A DNA stretch of 64,000 nucleotides from Paenibacillus arenilitoris (GTDB lineage Bacteria > Bacillota > Bacilli > Paenibacillales > Paenibacillaceae), in contig NZ_JACXIY010000001.1 of NCBI RefSeq assembly GCF_014705655.1, forward strand, positions 62,001-126,000. The letters run 5' to 3'. Of the stretch, positions 53,824 to 63,019 are shown one piece after another (position 1 is the stretch's first letter; each line of letters begins with the position of its first letter). Position numbers and translations under genes: made by a program. The notes under the pieces were generated by a model. It made no database searches and had not been told where the DNA came from. It saw only the letters and a program-made list of their open reading frames with translations.

Positions 53824-53868
53824 ATTCAAAATGAACTACATTGATGTATACTATTATTCGAAATGAAT
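53824..53868 (+). promoter_or_regulatory. Promoter bracketed by two palindromic repeats
   Basis: TATACT at 53847 is a good -10 box, with a poor -35 (TTCAAA at 53825, 16 bp). It is flanked by ATTCAAAATGAAC (53824) and ATTCGAAATGAAT (53856), whose starts are 32 bp apart, close to three helical turns. Each copy is a partial palindrome with arms ATTC and GAAY. This would suit a dimeric repressor binding both sides of the -10 box of the acyltransferase gene. Confidence 0.5.
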
Positions 53869-53906
53869 AATCTATGGAAAGCTTCATTATGGAGGTGGTC
53901 TTTTTT

Positions 53907-55022
53907 ATGGATAAAAAATTATCTTTTGAGATCCTTTTATTACGCTGTGTCGGGTGTCTGTTTGTCGTTATGGTTCATGCCTTAATATTTACGGGCCGGA
54001 TCCATGAACAAAATGCTTTATTGAGCGGGACAAGGCTTATTTTCAATGTAGGTACGCCCGTATTTATTTTCATCACGGAATTTCTTATCGCTAAAAATTA
54101 TAAAGGGAGTTTGCCAACGCATTTTATTTCGAAGCGGATTAAATATTTAATTCCCCCTTATATCGTTATGGCGATCATAGGCTCGATTTATAAGGTTCAT
54201 GAGAGTAACGAACCGTTTACAACGCAAAATATACTAACCGCCGCTTTTAGAAATATTTTTATGGCAGATTATAACGGTTATTTTATTTTGATCATTATTC
54301 AATTCATCCTTATTCATTACCTGTTTCATAACAAGCTGAAGAAATGGCCGGCCAAAGTCGTGCTTCCTGTTTCTTTCGCCATAAATTTTGCCTATCTGGC
54401 TTTCTTTAATTTCGTTCCGCCATTTGGCTTTGGGAGCGATAGCATCGCTGAGTATATCTGGTATTATACAAGCTGGCTGCCATTTATCGGATGGGCTTTT
54501 TATTTTGCTTTAGGGTATTACTGCGGCAAACACTACGACCGGTTTATTGAGGTGTTAAACAGAAATAAACGAATCGTTCTGGTCCTGCCGTTCATCACGG
54601 TAATTCCGGTTTTAGCGTTGAAATTTTTTGATCTGTCGCCTGTCAGCAGTTCCAAGGGGATTGGTTATTTATTGTTTGCCCCCTCGATCATTTTTCTCAT
54701 TTTTTATTTATCCAATCAGATTAAAAAAGTTCCCGACTTCGTCGTTTCCATTTCGGATCACTCTTTTGGGATTTATTTAACCCATAGCGTATTCATGAGG
54801 GTTTTTGTCATTCTCTACTTGCCTTTTTCTGTGAACGTGAGCCAATTTATTACGCTCCCGCTCATTTACGTCACTTGCCTGAGCGTAGCGTGGGTCGCTA
54901 CGAAATACATAAACAAGGTCCCTTTCGGCAAGTTCATCGTCGGGCCTGTCAGAAACAATTTAAAAGCAGTCAAAAGCGAGAAGACGATCCAATCAGCCTA
55001 TGTTGCGGAGAGGCAAATATAA
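53907..55022 (+). CDS. Acyltransferase-3 family membrane protein
   Basis: ATG 53907 is preferred because GGAGGTGG lies upstream; the frame opens at 53874 without a site. The 371-residue protein has about ten membrane segments and the family opening LRCVGCLFVVMVHAL, with the histidine that acts in acyl transfer, and a late SFGIYLTHS motif. Members acylate cell-surface polysaccharides or peptidoglycan. The DNA is visibly richer in A+T than the surrounding genes, which may point to transfer. It lies alone between two terminators. Confidence 0.85.
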   Translation: MDKKLSFEILLLRCVGCLFVVMVHALIFTGRIHEQNALLSGTRLIFNVGTPVFIFITEFLIAKNYKGSLPTHFISKRIKYLIPPYIVMAIIGSIYKVHESNEPFTTQNILTAAFRNIFMADYNGYFILIIIQFILIHYLFHNKLKKWPAKVVLPVSFAINFAYLAFFNFVPPFGFGSDSIAEYIWYYTSWLPFIGWAFYFALGYYCGKHYDRFIEVLNRNKRIVLVLPFITVIPVLALKFFDLSPVSSSKGIGYLLFAPSIIFLIFYLSNQIKKVPDFVVSISDHSFGIYLTHSVFMRVFVILYLPFSVNVSQFITLPLIYVTCLSVAWVATKYINKVPFGKFIVGPVRNNLKAVKSEKTIQSAYVAERQI

Positions 55023-55114
55023 ACGCGGAGTCTATGAAGTTAAGCGGATGAAAGACGAAATGAAGTTATGCGGCCGTCTTACTCCGCATAAAATAATTAG
55101 TAGAAAAAGAAATG

Positions 55115-55165
55115 AGCTGCCTTGCCGGGTCTCTGTAAACCTGGCAGGACAGCTTCTCTTTTTAT
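55115..55165 (+). terminator. Terminator after the acyltransferase gene
   Basis: An interrupted stem pairs AGCTG with CAGCT and CCTTGCC with GGCAGG, followed by TTCTCTTTTT. It separates the acyltransferase gene from operon 3. Confidence 0.72.
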
Positions 55166-55233
55166 AATAGATTTACAGTCTTTAGCAAGATGACGAATTA
55201 TTGGATAGGTTGTCGAGGGGAGGAGGCATGACA

Positions 55234-57018
55234 ATGTCTTACCTGCTGCTTCGTACGTTACGCGGCAAAATTGTTCTATCTCTGACTATTCTGATTTTTC
55301 TTCCGGTCGTTTTTATTATATACCGGTTTTATGACTCATCCAGGCAGATTTTGGAGACAACGCTGTATGAGTCCAATCAAACGGCCTTGGAGAGGAAAGG
55401 CCTTGCGATGAACGAAATCGTCGAACGAACGGTGAGGGCATCCAACTTGATTATTAACGATCCGGATACGTTGAAGTATTTGCGCGATTCGACAAACTGG
55501 ACGACGGAATACTCGGCCTTTAACAGCTTTTCCAATCTTCAGCTTAAATTGTCCAATATACGAGATTTATTGCTTGACAGCGATGCGTATCTGGCACTTT
55601 ATGATTTTAGAGGATATATCAATACTAGCTGGGCGGGTACGATAAAAACCCAAAATGAAAGCCTGGCCGATCAATCCTGGTTTGCCCGTACCTTGGATCT
55701 ATCCGGTTCGCCGAACTGGACGCTTCCTTTTATAATGGCGGACGCTGCGGATAAACAGCCGTTATTGCTGTTAACCCGTTTAATCAATTCCGAATGGAAG
55801 TCGGGTAACGGCGTATTGCTGATCGGGATTCCGACGGATGTTTTTTTCTACCCCAGCGAGGAATTGCGGATCAAGGATCGGTCAGGCATCCATTTGCTGC
55901 TGCTTGATAACGAGAAGGTATTGTTAGGCGATTCAACGTTTAGTCCCGGAAACCGCCTCGTTCCTCTTGAAGAGGTATATAAAGACAGCAGCGGCATTTC
56001 CCGGATTCAGCTTAAAGACAAGCAATATTTGGTCAACCAGACAAGCCTGCCCGGTACGGGATGGATTTTGCTGCAGCTGACCGAGAGCAAGGCGTTTAGT
56101 TCACAGCTTAATCAAGTCAAAAACCGGTCGATCGGATGGGTGCTGTTCTGGTTCACGTTATTTGCGATCGCTTTTGTAGGTCTTACGTTTCGATTTACGC
56201 ATCCGATCAAGGAATTGATTCATTCGATGAACCGGGTCGGAAGAGGGGATTTGAATATTAAAGTCGCCGTACGCGGCAGTGATGAAATCGCATTGCTCGG
56301 TTCCAATTTCAATAAAATGGTCGGCCAACTCCAGGAGCTTATTATTCATTTATCCGAAGAACAGCAGCGAAAGCAAAAAGCGCAATTTCAAGCCTTGCAG
56401 GCGCAAATCAATCCTCATTTTTTGCTGAACGCTCTAAATTCGATCAAGTGGATGGCCTTGTTATCCGGTGCCAACCATGTAAGCGACATGATGACCAAGC
56501 TGGGGAAGCTGTTAACCTATACGATGCGGCAGCAAGAAGAGATTGTTACGATTCGGGAAGAACTGGATTATTTAACGGTCTTTTTAGCCATGCAGGAAAT
56601 CAGATACCACGATCAGATCCAAGTGGAGGTGCAGGTGCCGGAAGCTTTGCAAAATTGTGAAATCGTTAAGTTTACGATTCAACCGATTATTGAAAACAGC
56701 ATTATTCACGGTAACCGGTTCCCGTTACGAATATTGATCTGCGCGCGAGCGGAAGACGATACGTTAATACTGACTGTAACGGATAATGGGGTTGGTATGA
56801 GCGAGGAAGCAAGACAGCAGGTCGTGGAACAGATGAATCAGCCTCATGCGAAATATAGCGGTATTGGCATTCGCAACGTCAATGACCGGATTAAGCTGGA
56901 GTATGGCCCTGAATACGGAATTTCTCTCGACAGCGTTCCGGATTCGGGAGTGAAAGTGAGTGTCAGTCTGCCTTTGCGAAGGAGGGGAAAAGCTGATGAG
57001 GATTTTAATCGTGGATGA
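55234..57018 (+). CDS. YesM-type sensor histidine kinase, glycan operon 3
   Basis: ATG 55234 is chosen because GGAGG lies 7 nt upstream; ATG 55228 is too close and the TTG at 55201 has none. The 594-residue protein has a membrane segment near 10-30, an extracellular sensor of about 250 residues and a second membrane segment near 300. A HAMP domain and the His_kinase domain follow, with H395 in AQINPHFLLNAL. The ATPase domain has IIENSIIHG, DNGVGMS and GIGIRNVNDR. It overlaps the regulator gene by 23 bp. Confidence 0.92.
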   Translation: MSYLLLRTLRGKIVLSLTILIFLPVVFIIYRFYDSSRQILETTLYESNQTALERKGLAMNEIVERTVRASNLIINDPDTLKYLRDSTNWTTEYSAFNSFSNLQLKLSNIRDLLLDSDAYLALYDFRGYINTSWAGTIKTQNESLADQSWFARTLDLSGSPNWTLPFIMADAADKQPLLLLTRLINSEWKSGNGVLLIGIPTDVFFYPSEELRIKDRSGIHLLLLDNEKVLLGDSTFSPGNRLVPLEEVYKDSSGISRIQLKDKQYLVNQTSLPGTGWILLQLTESKAFSSQLNQVKNRSIGWVLFWFTLFAIAFVGLTFRFTHPIKELIHSMNRVGRGDLNIKVAVRGSDEIALLGSNFNKMVGQLQELIIHLSEEQQRKQKAQFQALQAQINPHFLLNALNSIKWMALLSGANHVSDMMTKLGKLLTYTMRQQEEIVTIREELDYLTVFLAMQEIRYHDQIQVEVQVPEALQNCEIVKFTIQPIIENSIIHGNRFPLRILICARAEDDTLILTVTDNGVGMSEEARQQVVEQMNQPHAKYSGIGIRNVNDRIKLEYGPEYGISLDSVPDSGVKVSVSLPLRRRGKADEDFNRG

Positions 57019-58585
57019 TGAGATATTGGTTAGAATCGGCCTCAAGACGATTATTCCAATGGCGGATGAATATTTTGAAATTATCGGCGAGGCATCAAGC
57101 GGACTGGAAGCGCTGAAAATATTGGAACAAACGCCATGCGATATTGTGCTTACCGATATCCGTATGCCCGAGATGGACGGGCTAACGCTTCTGAAGAGCA
57201 TTCATGAACGATGGCCGGAGATCAAAGTGTTCATGCTGTCCAACCACAATGATTTTCAATATGTTCAGACCGCTCTGCGCCTTGGAGCTGTCGAATATAT
57301 TATTAAATTGGAGATGGATCCTTCCGAGCTGTTAGAAAAACTGCAGTTGATCCGAAGCCGGTTATTTGCCGAGCGCCAAAAAAATGAGGAGGTAACGCGA
57401 CTTGAAAATAAGGTGAACCTGTACGGACGCGAAGTGAAGGAAAAGCGTCTGCGCGATTTGCTGATGCGACGAAGCACAGAGCGCGAAATGGAGGAGCTGC
57501 TCCGTGATTTTCAACTGTTGTCATTTGAAGCGCCTTTTACGGTAGCGGTAGCGAAAATCGAAGACTATGATTCTCTGCTTGACCATAACCGGTTTCAAAG
57601 CGAACGTCTGCTAAATTTTACGGTAGCTAATGTCGTAGCGGAAATTTGCAAAAAGTATGGCGGCGCAGAGTATGTAGAGCTGGAACGCGGTCAATTCGTC
57701 ATTTTGAAACCGCACTTTGATTCTTTGCTGCTGAAAGAAATTTGCCATGCCGTCCGTACTTTTTTAAAGCTGTCGATAAGCTTCGGCGTTTCCGTTTGTT
57801 ACAATAAGCCGGAAATGACGAAAGGTTTTATGGAGGCTAACGAAGCGCTGGAATACCGTTTCTACCGGGGGCGAGGTCAAATTATTACCTATGGCGAGCT
57901 TCCGGAAACGATGACGGACAGGGTGGAACCCTTTGACTCCGATCTCTGGTTGAAGCGGATTGAAGACCATGATGAAGCGGGCATCCTTCAACTGATTTCG
58001 GATTGGGTTCTATCCTCCGGCCAAAATCCCGTCTCTACTCCGGATGCGATGCGCGAACAATGGATTCGGCTCGCGGACACGTTTGCTCTAAGTTTAAAAT
58101 CGGAACAATTGGACATTTATTCGGTGACTCTTCACGAGGGGAAATATCCTCATCATGTGATACGCGGCGCCGAGACTCAACAAGACATTTACGAGTGGTT
58201 TACCGGATGGGTCCAGGTGTTTCTGAATTACAAAAAAAAGCATGGCCGGCAAAGGTGGCGCGCTGAAATCCATCATGTGATCGGAATCATTAACGATCGG
58301 CTGCATATGCCTCTAAAGGTATCCGATCTCGCTGCGGAAGTCGGTTTTACGGAAAATTATTTAAGTATTTTGTTTAAAAGAGAAACAGGCGAGACGATTA
58401 CCGATTGTCTCACCCGGATTCGGATGAAGAAGGCAAGAGAGCTTCTGAAGGAACCGGGCCTGAAAATATATGAAATTTCCGAGCAAGTCGGCTACGCGGA
58501 TCCGAATCATTTCAGCCGCAGCTTCAAGCAGCTGGAAGGGATGTATCCGACCGAATACCGCAAGATGGTGTCGGGCAGAAGTTGA
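56996..58585 (+). CDS. YesN/AraC-type response regulator, glycan operon 3
   Basis: ATG 56996 follows GGAGGGG inside the end of the kinase gene. The 529-residue protein has a receiver domain with DDE 7-9 and phosphoacceptor D54 in VLTDIRMPEMDG. A central region follows, then a C-terminal AraC-type double helix-turn-helix (LAAEVGFTENYLSILFKR and YADPNHFSRSFKQLEG). It presumably activates the binding protein, PL8 and permease genes downstream. Confidence 0.92.
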   Translation: MRILIVDDEILVRIGLKTIIPMADEYFEIIGEASSGLEALKILEQTPCDIVLTDIRMPEMDGLTLLKSIHERWPEIKVFMLSNHNDFQYVQTALRLGAVEYIIKLEMDPSELLEKLQLIRSRLFAERQKNEEVTRLENKVNLYGREVKEKRLRDLLMRRSTEREMEELLRDFQLLSFEAPFTVAVAKIEDYDSLLDHNRFQSERLLNFTVANVVAEICKKYGGAEYVELERGQFVILKPHFDSLLLKEICHAVRTFLKLSISFGVSVCYNKPEMTKGFMEANEALEYRFYRGRGQIITYGELPETMTDRVEPFDSDLWLKRIEDHDEAGILQLISDWVLSSGQNPVSTPDAMREQWIRLADTFALSLKSEQLDIYSVTLHEGKYPHHVIRGAETQQDIYEWFTGWVQVFLNYKKKHGRQRWRAEIHHVIGIINDRLHMPLKVSDLAAEVGFTENYLSILFKRETGETITDCLTRIRMKKARELLKEPGLKIYEISEQVGYADPNHFSRSFKQLEGMYPTEYRKMVSGRS

Positions 58586-58665
58586 GAAGAAAAGCATGAA
58601 CTCTGAAAAGAATTATCCAGAATATTTTCCCGCTCGAAGCGATAACGCTTTCCATCCGGTGGAAT

Positions 58666-58711
58666 AGAAAAGAATTCGGCAGAAGATGGGAAGGTTATGC
58701 CGTTTTCTTCT
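58666..58711 (+). terminator. Weak terminator-like hairpin after the regulator gene
   Basis: CGGCA pairs with TGCCG, flanked by AGAAAAGAA and TTTTCTTCT, which can extend the pairing and provide the T run. It may attenuate read-through from the kinase-regulator genes into the binding-protein gene. Confidence 0.35.
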
Positions 58712-58735
58712 AGCTGCCTATTTATTATGATGAGG

Positions 58736-58752
58736 GTGATCTTAAAGATCAC
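58736..58752 (+). promoter_or_regulatory. Perfect 17-bp palindrome before the binding-protein gene
   Basis: GTGATCTTAAAGATCAC is a perfect 8-1-8 palindrome about 10 bp upstream of the ribosome binding site GAAGGGG. It could be an operator or a 5' hairpin that stabilises the binding-protein message. A poorly defined promoter (TTTATTATG nearby) precedes it. Confidence 0.5.
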
Positions 58753-58776
58753 TCAAAGTGAGAAGGGGATGGATCA

Positions 58777-60135
58777 ATGAAAAAGTCTTCCTTTATTACA
58801 CTGGCCATCATATTATCTCTGGCCATATTGGTTGCGGGCTGCAGCGGGACAAACAACGCAAACTCCGGGAACACGCCTTCTACGATTCCAAATGAGGAAA
58901 GCAAGGGCGAAACGAATGAGCCCGTCAAGCTGAAATTATGGGGCGGTGTCCCGGCGGAAAGCGGTCCGCAAGCGGTGGTAGACAGCTGGAACCGGGAAAA
59001 TCCGGATATTCAAGTAACCTATGAGCGTTATGTGAACGACGATGCCGGGAACCTGAAACTGGAAACCGCTCTTTTATCTTCAACGGACGGTCCCGATATT
59101 TTTATCACGTATGGCGATGAAAGGATGACCAAACGCGTGGATGCCGGAATGGCGGCTCCTCTTGACGATTTAATCTCGAAAGCGGGATTCGACGTTGAGG
59201 GAGTCATCGGCAGCTCGGATATCAAAAAATTTGACGGCCAGTACTATTATTTGCCTGGTACGCGCAGCAAAGCGGTCGTCATAATCAACAAGAAAGCGCT
59301 TGATGAAATAGGAGAGACCGTACCGACGGATTGGACATGGGATGATTTTGCAGCGCTTGCCAAAAAGTTAACCAATGGAAGCCGTAAAGGAACGATGACG
59401 GATCCCGCGATTCATACATTAGGCGAGATGACGCTGGCAAGCTCGAAACCGCAGGACTCTTATTTGACGCCCGATGGAATGTCCAATTTTGACAGCCCTG
59501 CTTTAAGGAAAGGCTTGGAAATTGAGAAAGAGCTGGAAGACTCGGGTGCAATGACGAAATACACCGATGTATTGGTCGGCAAGCTGTCGCTTCAGAACGA
59601 GCTGCTGAACGAAAAGGTGGCCATGATGCCGGCAGGTTTATATCTGCTGCGTTATATCAAGGATACGCAGAACTTCCCGCATGATTTTCCGGTCGTATTT
59701 GCTCCGATGCCGCAATATGAAAAAGGCGGAAACGTCAATCCGATGGGCGGTACCGGCGATTATATTTCGATTAATAAAAACAGTGCCAATAAAGAAGCGG
59801 CTATGAAATTCATCTCCTGGTACCTGCAAGGCGGAAATATACAAATGGTGCCTGGCGGACGCATCCCTTCGAACAAGAAAGCGGACAGCGCGGAAATCGC
59901 CAAGCTGTTGATCGGAGATTCCGGCCATCTGATTGACACGGCTTCTTTGACCGCCATTCTTTCGGCAACGTATACGTATCCCACCCAATATAACGTACCG
60001 GTTCCTACGGAATTGAAAGATTCCATCTATAAAGACGAGTTGGAAAAGTATTTGTTGGATGTGCAGTCGATTGACGAGACGTTGGCAAACATGAAAAAAC
60101 GTGCGGATGAAGCCATTCAAAAGGCAAAAAAGTAA
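58777..60135 (+). CDS. Sugar-binding lipoprotein (family 1 type), operon 3
   Basis: ATG 58777 follows GAAGGGGATG. The 452-residue protein has a lipoprotein signal with lipobox VAGC (cysteine near 22), a linker and a family 1 extracellular binding fold (WGGVPAESGPQAVVDSWN ... TWDDFAALAKKL). It is of the smaller MalE/UgpB-like type, unlike the LplA-type binding proteins of the other two systems. It fits the MalF-type permease at 63020. A terminator follows it. Confidence 0.88.
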   Translation: MKKSSFITLAIILSLAILVAGCSGTNNANSGNTPSTIPNEESKGETNEPVKLKLWGGVPAESGPQAVVDSWNRENPDIQVTYERYVNDDAGNLKLETALLSSTDGPDIFITYGDERMTKRVDAGMAAPLDDLISKAGFDVEGVIGSSDIKKFDGQYYYLPGTRSKAVVIINKKALDEIGETVPTDWTWDDFAALAKKLTNGSRKGTMTDPAIHTLGEMTLASSKPQDSYLTPDGMSNFDSPALRKGLEIEKELEDSGAMTKYTDVLVGKLSLQNELLNEKVAMMPAGLYLLRYIKDTQNFPHDFPVVFAPMPQYEKGGNVNPMGGTGDYISINKNSANKEAAMKFISWYLQGGNIQMVPGGRIPSNKKADSAEIAKLLIGDSGHLIDTASLTAILSATYTYPTQYNVPVPTELKDSIYKDELEKYLLDVQSIDETLANMKKRADEAIQKAKK

Positions 60136-60181
60136 CCGGCAAGGTGAAACGGCTACGCCGACATATACTTTCCTATATTTT

Positions 60182-60231
60182 AAAAAAAGCGGATTGAGCA
60201 GAATTTATTTGCTGCTCGGCCGCTTTTTTTT
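60182..60231 (+). terminator. Terminator between the binding-protein and PL8 genes
   Basis: GCGG pairs with CCGC and the inner GAGCAG with CTGCTC, flanked by A7 and T8. This gives a strong, possibly bidirectional terminator. Confidence 0.82.
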
Positions 60232-60312
60232 GTCTCCGCAGATAGGCGATCCAACAGTCAAGAATTGTATAGGAACTGCCAACATGAATCCATGTAGCAG
60301 GTTTCTTCTCCT

Positions 60313-60321
60313 TGATATAAT
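60313..60321 (+). promoter_or_regulatory. Extended -10 promoter of the PL8 gene
   Basis: TGATATAAT is an ideal extended -10 element without a clear -35 box, about 105 bp before the lyase start. Between them, TGTAAGTATTCATTACA (60374-60390) has inverted arms TGTAA / TTACA and may be a regulatory site in the leader. I see nothing else in 60232-60430. Confidence 0.5.
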
Positions 60322-60430
60322 TCACTTATCATAGTCCGGATGGAGGGGGTCGTTAGTCTCAATGATGTGAAATTGTAAGTATTCATTACAGGGAATGGTT
60401 TTTATTACGTGATTGGAAAGGGTGATCATT

Positions 60431-62863
60431 ATGCGTCATGCCGTTAAACCGGCTTTTGCTCTCCTTCTTGTCCTGGCCCTCCTCGTATCGTCGGCATTTA
60501 CCGTTACTGCGGAAGCGGAGGCTCCCTATGACGAACTTCGGAAGAAATGGAAAGATGTATTGACGGGCGGAACCCTTTATGATCCAGCGATTCCGGAAAT
60601 CGCCGCGAAAATCGGGCAGATCGAAGAGACGGCCATCGGTTACCGGGATTCTCTTCAACGGGGAACGGACCGCATCGATTGCAATTGCCTATGGACGGCA
60701 AGCTCCTCGGAACTTTCCGCCAGGTCTTATATTTTTAGAAGCTATGACCGGATCAAAGCAATGGCTCTGGCTTACGCAACCCATGGCAGCTCGCTTCAAT
60801 ACGACGACGCCTTGAAGACGGATATTATCGAAGCGTTGGATTGGTTGAACACGAATCGTTTCCATTCGGCCAAACCCGGTCCCGGCACTTCGCAATGGTG
60901 GTTTATTGAAATCGGATCTCCGCTGCGGCTCGGAGAAATCATGGTCATGATGTATGACGATTTATCACCGGAACAAATCGCCGCCTGGACGGCCGCGATC
61001 GATTATAACAGCCCCCTCTCCTATAGCTCTGTCGAAGAATATAAATATATGGCCGCCAATCGGGTTTGGCGCGCTATCGTCCATGCCCTGCGCGGCATTA
61101 CCGGTGAAAGCAGCGACAAAATGATTCAGGCGCGCGACGGTTTGAGCGATGTCACCGACGGGCGAAACGGCCGGTTTAACGTTTTTGAGTACGCAACCGG
61201 CGGCGATGGCTTCTATCCGGACGGATCCTTTATCCAGCATGGAATATTCGCTTATAATGGCGGTTACGGCAACTCCCTCCTCAAGGACCTTTCCGATGTC
61301 ATGTATCTATTGAAAGGCACCCCTTGGGAAGTGACCGATCCGAAGAGCGCCAATGTTTGGAAATGGGTCTATGATTCCTTCGAGCCATTGTTGTATAAAA
61401 CCGGGTTAATGATGGATATGGTCCGGGGCAGAGAAGTATCCCGCTACAATTTCCAGGATTCCGTGGCCGGTCATAAAGCGACCGCAAGCATTATTCGTCT
61501 GTCGCAAATCGCTCCGGAAGCGGATGCGGCAAGATTTAAAAGCCTGGTTAAATATCTCGTCGGCAATGACAGCGGATTTTATATAGACGCATCCATCGAA
61601 ATGAATTGGAGAGCGGGTGAAATCGTGAAGGATCGGGCGATCCCTTCCCGCGGAGACCTCTTCTATAACAAAGTATTCAGCAGAATGGCCCGTGCCGTGC
61701 ATGTGCGCCCCGGATTTGGCTTCGGCATCAGTATGTTCTCCGATAAAATCGCAAATTTCGAGAACAATTTTGAGCTGCGCAAAGGTTGGTACACCGGTTC
61801 GGGGATGACCTACATCTATACGGAAGATAAAGAACAATACAGCGATAACTTCTGGGCGACCGTTAATTATAACCGGCTTCCCGGAACGACGGTCGATACA
61901 AAACCAAGAACGGTTAACGTCAATGAGTCGGTTCACGTGAATTCGGACAATCGGGTCGGCGGCGTGTCTGACGGGAAATTCGGAGTTGTCGGAATGGGCC
62001 TTACGGCGCCGGGGGCATCGGGCACATCGCTAAAAGGGAAAAAATCGTGGTTTCTCTTCGACGACGAGGTGGTTTCGCTTGGATCGGACATTCGGTTGGA
62101 CGATCAAGAAGCTTACACCGTTGAAACCATCGTGGACAATCGGAAGCTGAATGCAGCCGGAGATAACGCGCTGACCGTAAACGGAAAGGCCAAACTTCCC
62201 TCGCTCGGATCGGAAGAAACGATGAACAAGGTATCGTGGGCGCACCTGGCAGGCAATGTTCCGAAATCCGACATCGGATACTATTTTCCGGGAGGACAGA
62301 CTGCCGTTAAAGGTTCGCGTCTAGCCAGAACGGCTAAATGGGGCGACCTGAACGTCAATCAGAGACCGTCGCCGGATAATCCGATAACCCGCCATTATTT
62401 GACGCTTTGGCTCGATCACGGGATTAGCCCGAGCAACGCCGCGTACCAATACGTAACGCTGCCGAATAGAACGGCTAAACAAACAGCGGATTATGCCTCC
62501 AAGCCGGATATCAGGATAGTAGCGAACTCGCCGGACGTTCATGCGGTGAAAGAGAAGAGGCTCGGCATCACCGGCGCTTTTTTCTGGAACAACGAAAAAA
62601 CAACGGCGGGCGGAATAACCAGCAACCAAGTCGCCTCCGTTATGGTCGAGGAGAAGGACCGTGTACTGACCGTTTCCGCAGCCGACCCGACTCGCGCAAA
62701 TAACGGAACGATCGAGATCGAGCTTGACAAAAAAGCAATCGCCGTCATTTCCGCGGACCCCGGCATTACGGTAACCGAAACGGCTCCGACGATCCGCTTT
62801 ACGGTTCATGCCGCGGATTCGGAAGGCAAGACGTTCCAGGTGAAATTCCGGCTTTCCAAGTAA
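60431..62863 (+). CDS. Secreted polysaccharide lyase family 8 (hyaluronate/chondroitin/xanthan lyase type)
   Basis: ATG 60431 follows GGAAAGGGTG. The 810-residue protein begins with a Sec signal peptide (LLLVLALLVSSAFTVTAEA) without a lipobox or anchor, so it is released. The N-terminal (alpha/alpha) toroid carries the PL8 catalytic residues: N210 in AANRVW, and H270 and Y279 in SFIQHGIFAYNGGYG, spaced 9 apart as in characterised lyases. WWFIEIGSPLRL is the aromatic patch. A beta-sandwich C-terminal half follows. PL8 enzymes cleave uronic-acid-linked polysaccharides (hyaluronan, chondroitin, xanthan) by beta-elimination; which one cannot be told from the sequence. It lies between the binding protein and the permeases of operon 3. 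Confidence 0.9.
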   Translation: MRHAVKPAFALLLVLALLVSSAFTVTAEAEAPYDELRKKWKDVLTGGTLYDPAIPEIAAKIGQIEETAIGYRDSLQRGTDRIDCNCLWTASSSELSARSYIFRSYDRIKAMALAYATHGSSLQYDDALKTDIIEALDWLNTNRFHSAKPGPGTSQWWFIEIGSPLRLGEIMVMMYDDLSPEQIAAWTAAIDYNSPLSYSSVEEYKYMAANRVWRAIVHALRGITGESSDKMIQARDGLSDVTDGRNGRFNVFEYATGGDGFYPDGSFIQHGIFAYNGGYGNSLLKDLSDVMYLLKGTPWEVTDPKSANVWKWVYDSFEPLLYKTGLMMDMVRGREVSRYNFQDSVAGHKATASIIRLSQIAPEADAARFKSLVKYLVGNDSGFYIDASIEMNWRAGEIVKDRAIPSRGDLFYNKVFSRMARAVHVRPGFGFGISMFSDKIANFENNFELRKGWYTGSGMTYIYTEDKEQYSDNFWATVNYNRLPGTTVDTKPRTVNVNESVHVNSDNRVGGVSDGKFGVVGMGLTAPGASGTSLKGKKSWFLFDDEVVSLGSDIRLDDQEAYTVETIVDNRKLNAAGDNALTVNGKAKLPSLGSEETMNKVSWAHLAGNVPKSDIGYYFPGGQTAVKGSRLARTAKWGDLNVNQRPSPDNPITRHYLTLWLDHGISPSNAAYQYVTLPNRTAKQTADYASKPDIRIVANSPDVHAVKEKRLGITGAFFWNNEKTTAGGITSNQVASVMVEEKDRVLTVSAADPTRANNGTIEIELDKKAIAVISADPGITVTETAPTIRFTVHAADSEGKTFQVKFRLSK

Positions 62864-62884
62864 CAAAGCCCCGATAGGAAACAA

Positions 62885-62917
62885 GGAAACCCGGCCGTCA
62901 TAAAAGGCCGGGTTTCC
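62885..62917 (+). terminator. Hairpin after the PL8 gene
   Basis: GGAAACCCGGCC pairs perfectly with GGCCGGGTTTCC around a 9-nt loop. The T run afterwards is poor (ACTTGTTT), so termination may be partial. Confidence 0.68.
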
Positions 62918-62965
62918 ACTTGTTTCATAAGAATTATGAAGAATTCATCAATCCTTATCCATTTC

Positions 62966-62995
62966 TTTCACGGGGAGCGGTTGTTACAGTATAAG
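62966..62995 (+). promoter_or_regulatory. Putative promoter of the operon 3 permeases
   Basis: TTTCAC at 62966 and TATAAG at 62990 are spaced by 18 bp, 25 bp before the permease start. The match is moderate. Confidence 0.38.
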
Positions 62996-63019
62996 TAAAA
63001 TCGGTGAGGAGGCCATGGG

